A DNA stretch of 61,672 nt, taken from assembly GCF_014845095.1 (NCBI RefSeq), contig NZ_NKUG01000093.1, forward strand, positions 1-61,672, written 5' to 3'. Shown one piece after another: positions 61,624-61,672 of this stretch. The notes below the pieces were generated by a model. The model had not been told where the DNA came from, searched no databases, and saw only the letters and a list, made by a program, of their open reading frames with translations. The stretch's first letter is position 1. Every line of letters begins with the position of its first letter. The translations under genes and the position numbers were made by a program. This stretch comes from Methylobacterium bullatum. GTDB taxonomy: Bacteria > Pseudomonadota > Alphaproteobacteria > Rhizobiales > Beijerinckiaceae.

Positions 61624-61672
61624 TCGAAGAACCCGGGCCCTTTCGCTTTGGGCCGCCCCGAACGTGTAAAAC

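Overview
The window looks like a chromosomal segment of a GC-rich (roughly 65-70%) alphaproteobacterium. Methylobacterium/Methylorubrum or a close relative is the best fit. The support is gene content and protein style: GapR (DUF2312), DUF1244, a 41-residue cysteine-free L36, the split PntAA/PntAB/PntB transhydrogenase preceded by an aa3-oxidase subunit IV, a serine-cycle-type glycerate 2-kinase near pyruvate kinase, and rhizobial-type intergenic palindromes. No database search was possible, so genus is an inference.

Layout. 1-2020: a frameshifted N-terminal dxs-like fragment on the minus strand, a small secreted protein translationally coupled to a secreted NUC-type endonuclease, and a small hypothetical. 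2321-5233: EttA-like ABC-F ATPase and an outer-membrane beta-barrel. 5483-22270: a surface-polysaccharide locus of the rhizobial rkp-1 / Burkholderia wcb kind. It holds a formyltransferase, an SDR, KpsS, a KpsC-like Kdo transferase, a membrane sulfatase-fold enzyme, a Wza/KpsD-type lipoprotein, an alpha-oxoamine synthase and a 2480-residue iterative type I polyketide synthase (KS-AT-DH-degenerate MT-ER-KR-ACP). The simplest reading is that the PKS makes a long acyl chain, the oxoamine synthase condenses it with an amino acid, and the SDR and perhaps the formyltransferase tailor the resulting lipid, which anchors or primes a capsule. KpsM/T/E and most glycosyltransferases are not in this window. 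A roughly 350 bp AT-rich block lies upstream of the PKS.

22981-26585: tRNA-Val(GAC), a DUF1800/DUF1501 pair and a PilZ protein. 27002-30105: a PrtD/HlyD type I secretion pair without an outer-membrane partner. 30337-33656: rpmJ, a TPR protein, an alpha/beta hydrolase and pyruvate kinase. 34015-35708: an AT-richer foreign-looking insert (tiny basic protein plus a GT61/DUF563 glycosyltransferase) whose end overlaps the DUF1036 gene. 36149-43821: glycerate kinase, N-formylglutamate amidohydrolase-like protein, small secreted proteins, DUF2259, DUF1244, GapR and an OmpR/histidine-kinase pair. 43859-45296: a CLC-F-type anion channel preceded by a candidate fluoride riboswitch.

45488-61623: cell-wall enzymes (DUF882 peptidase, YcbB-type L,D-transpeptidase), an NtrC-class regulator, oligoendopeptidase F, an AbrB/Doc toxin-antitoxin pair with a 15-bp perfect palindrome, an ABC1/UbiB kinase, the transhydrogenase operon, RecJ, tRNA-Tyr(GTA), tRNA-Gly(TCC) and a small CxxC protein. 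I saw no CRISPR array, prophage or intact insertion sequence. The most distinctive features are the PKS/oxoamine/SDR/formyltransferase lipid module, the fluoride riboswitch with its channel, and the AbrB-Doc locus.
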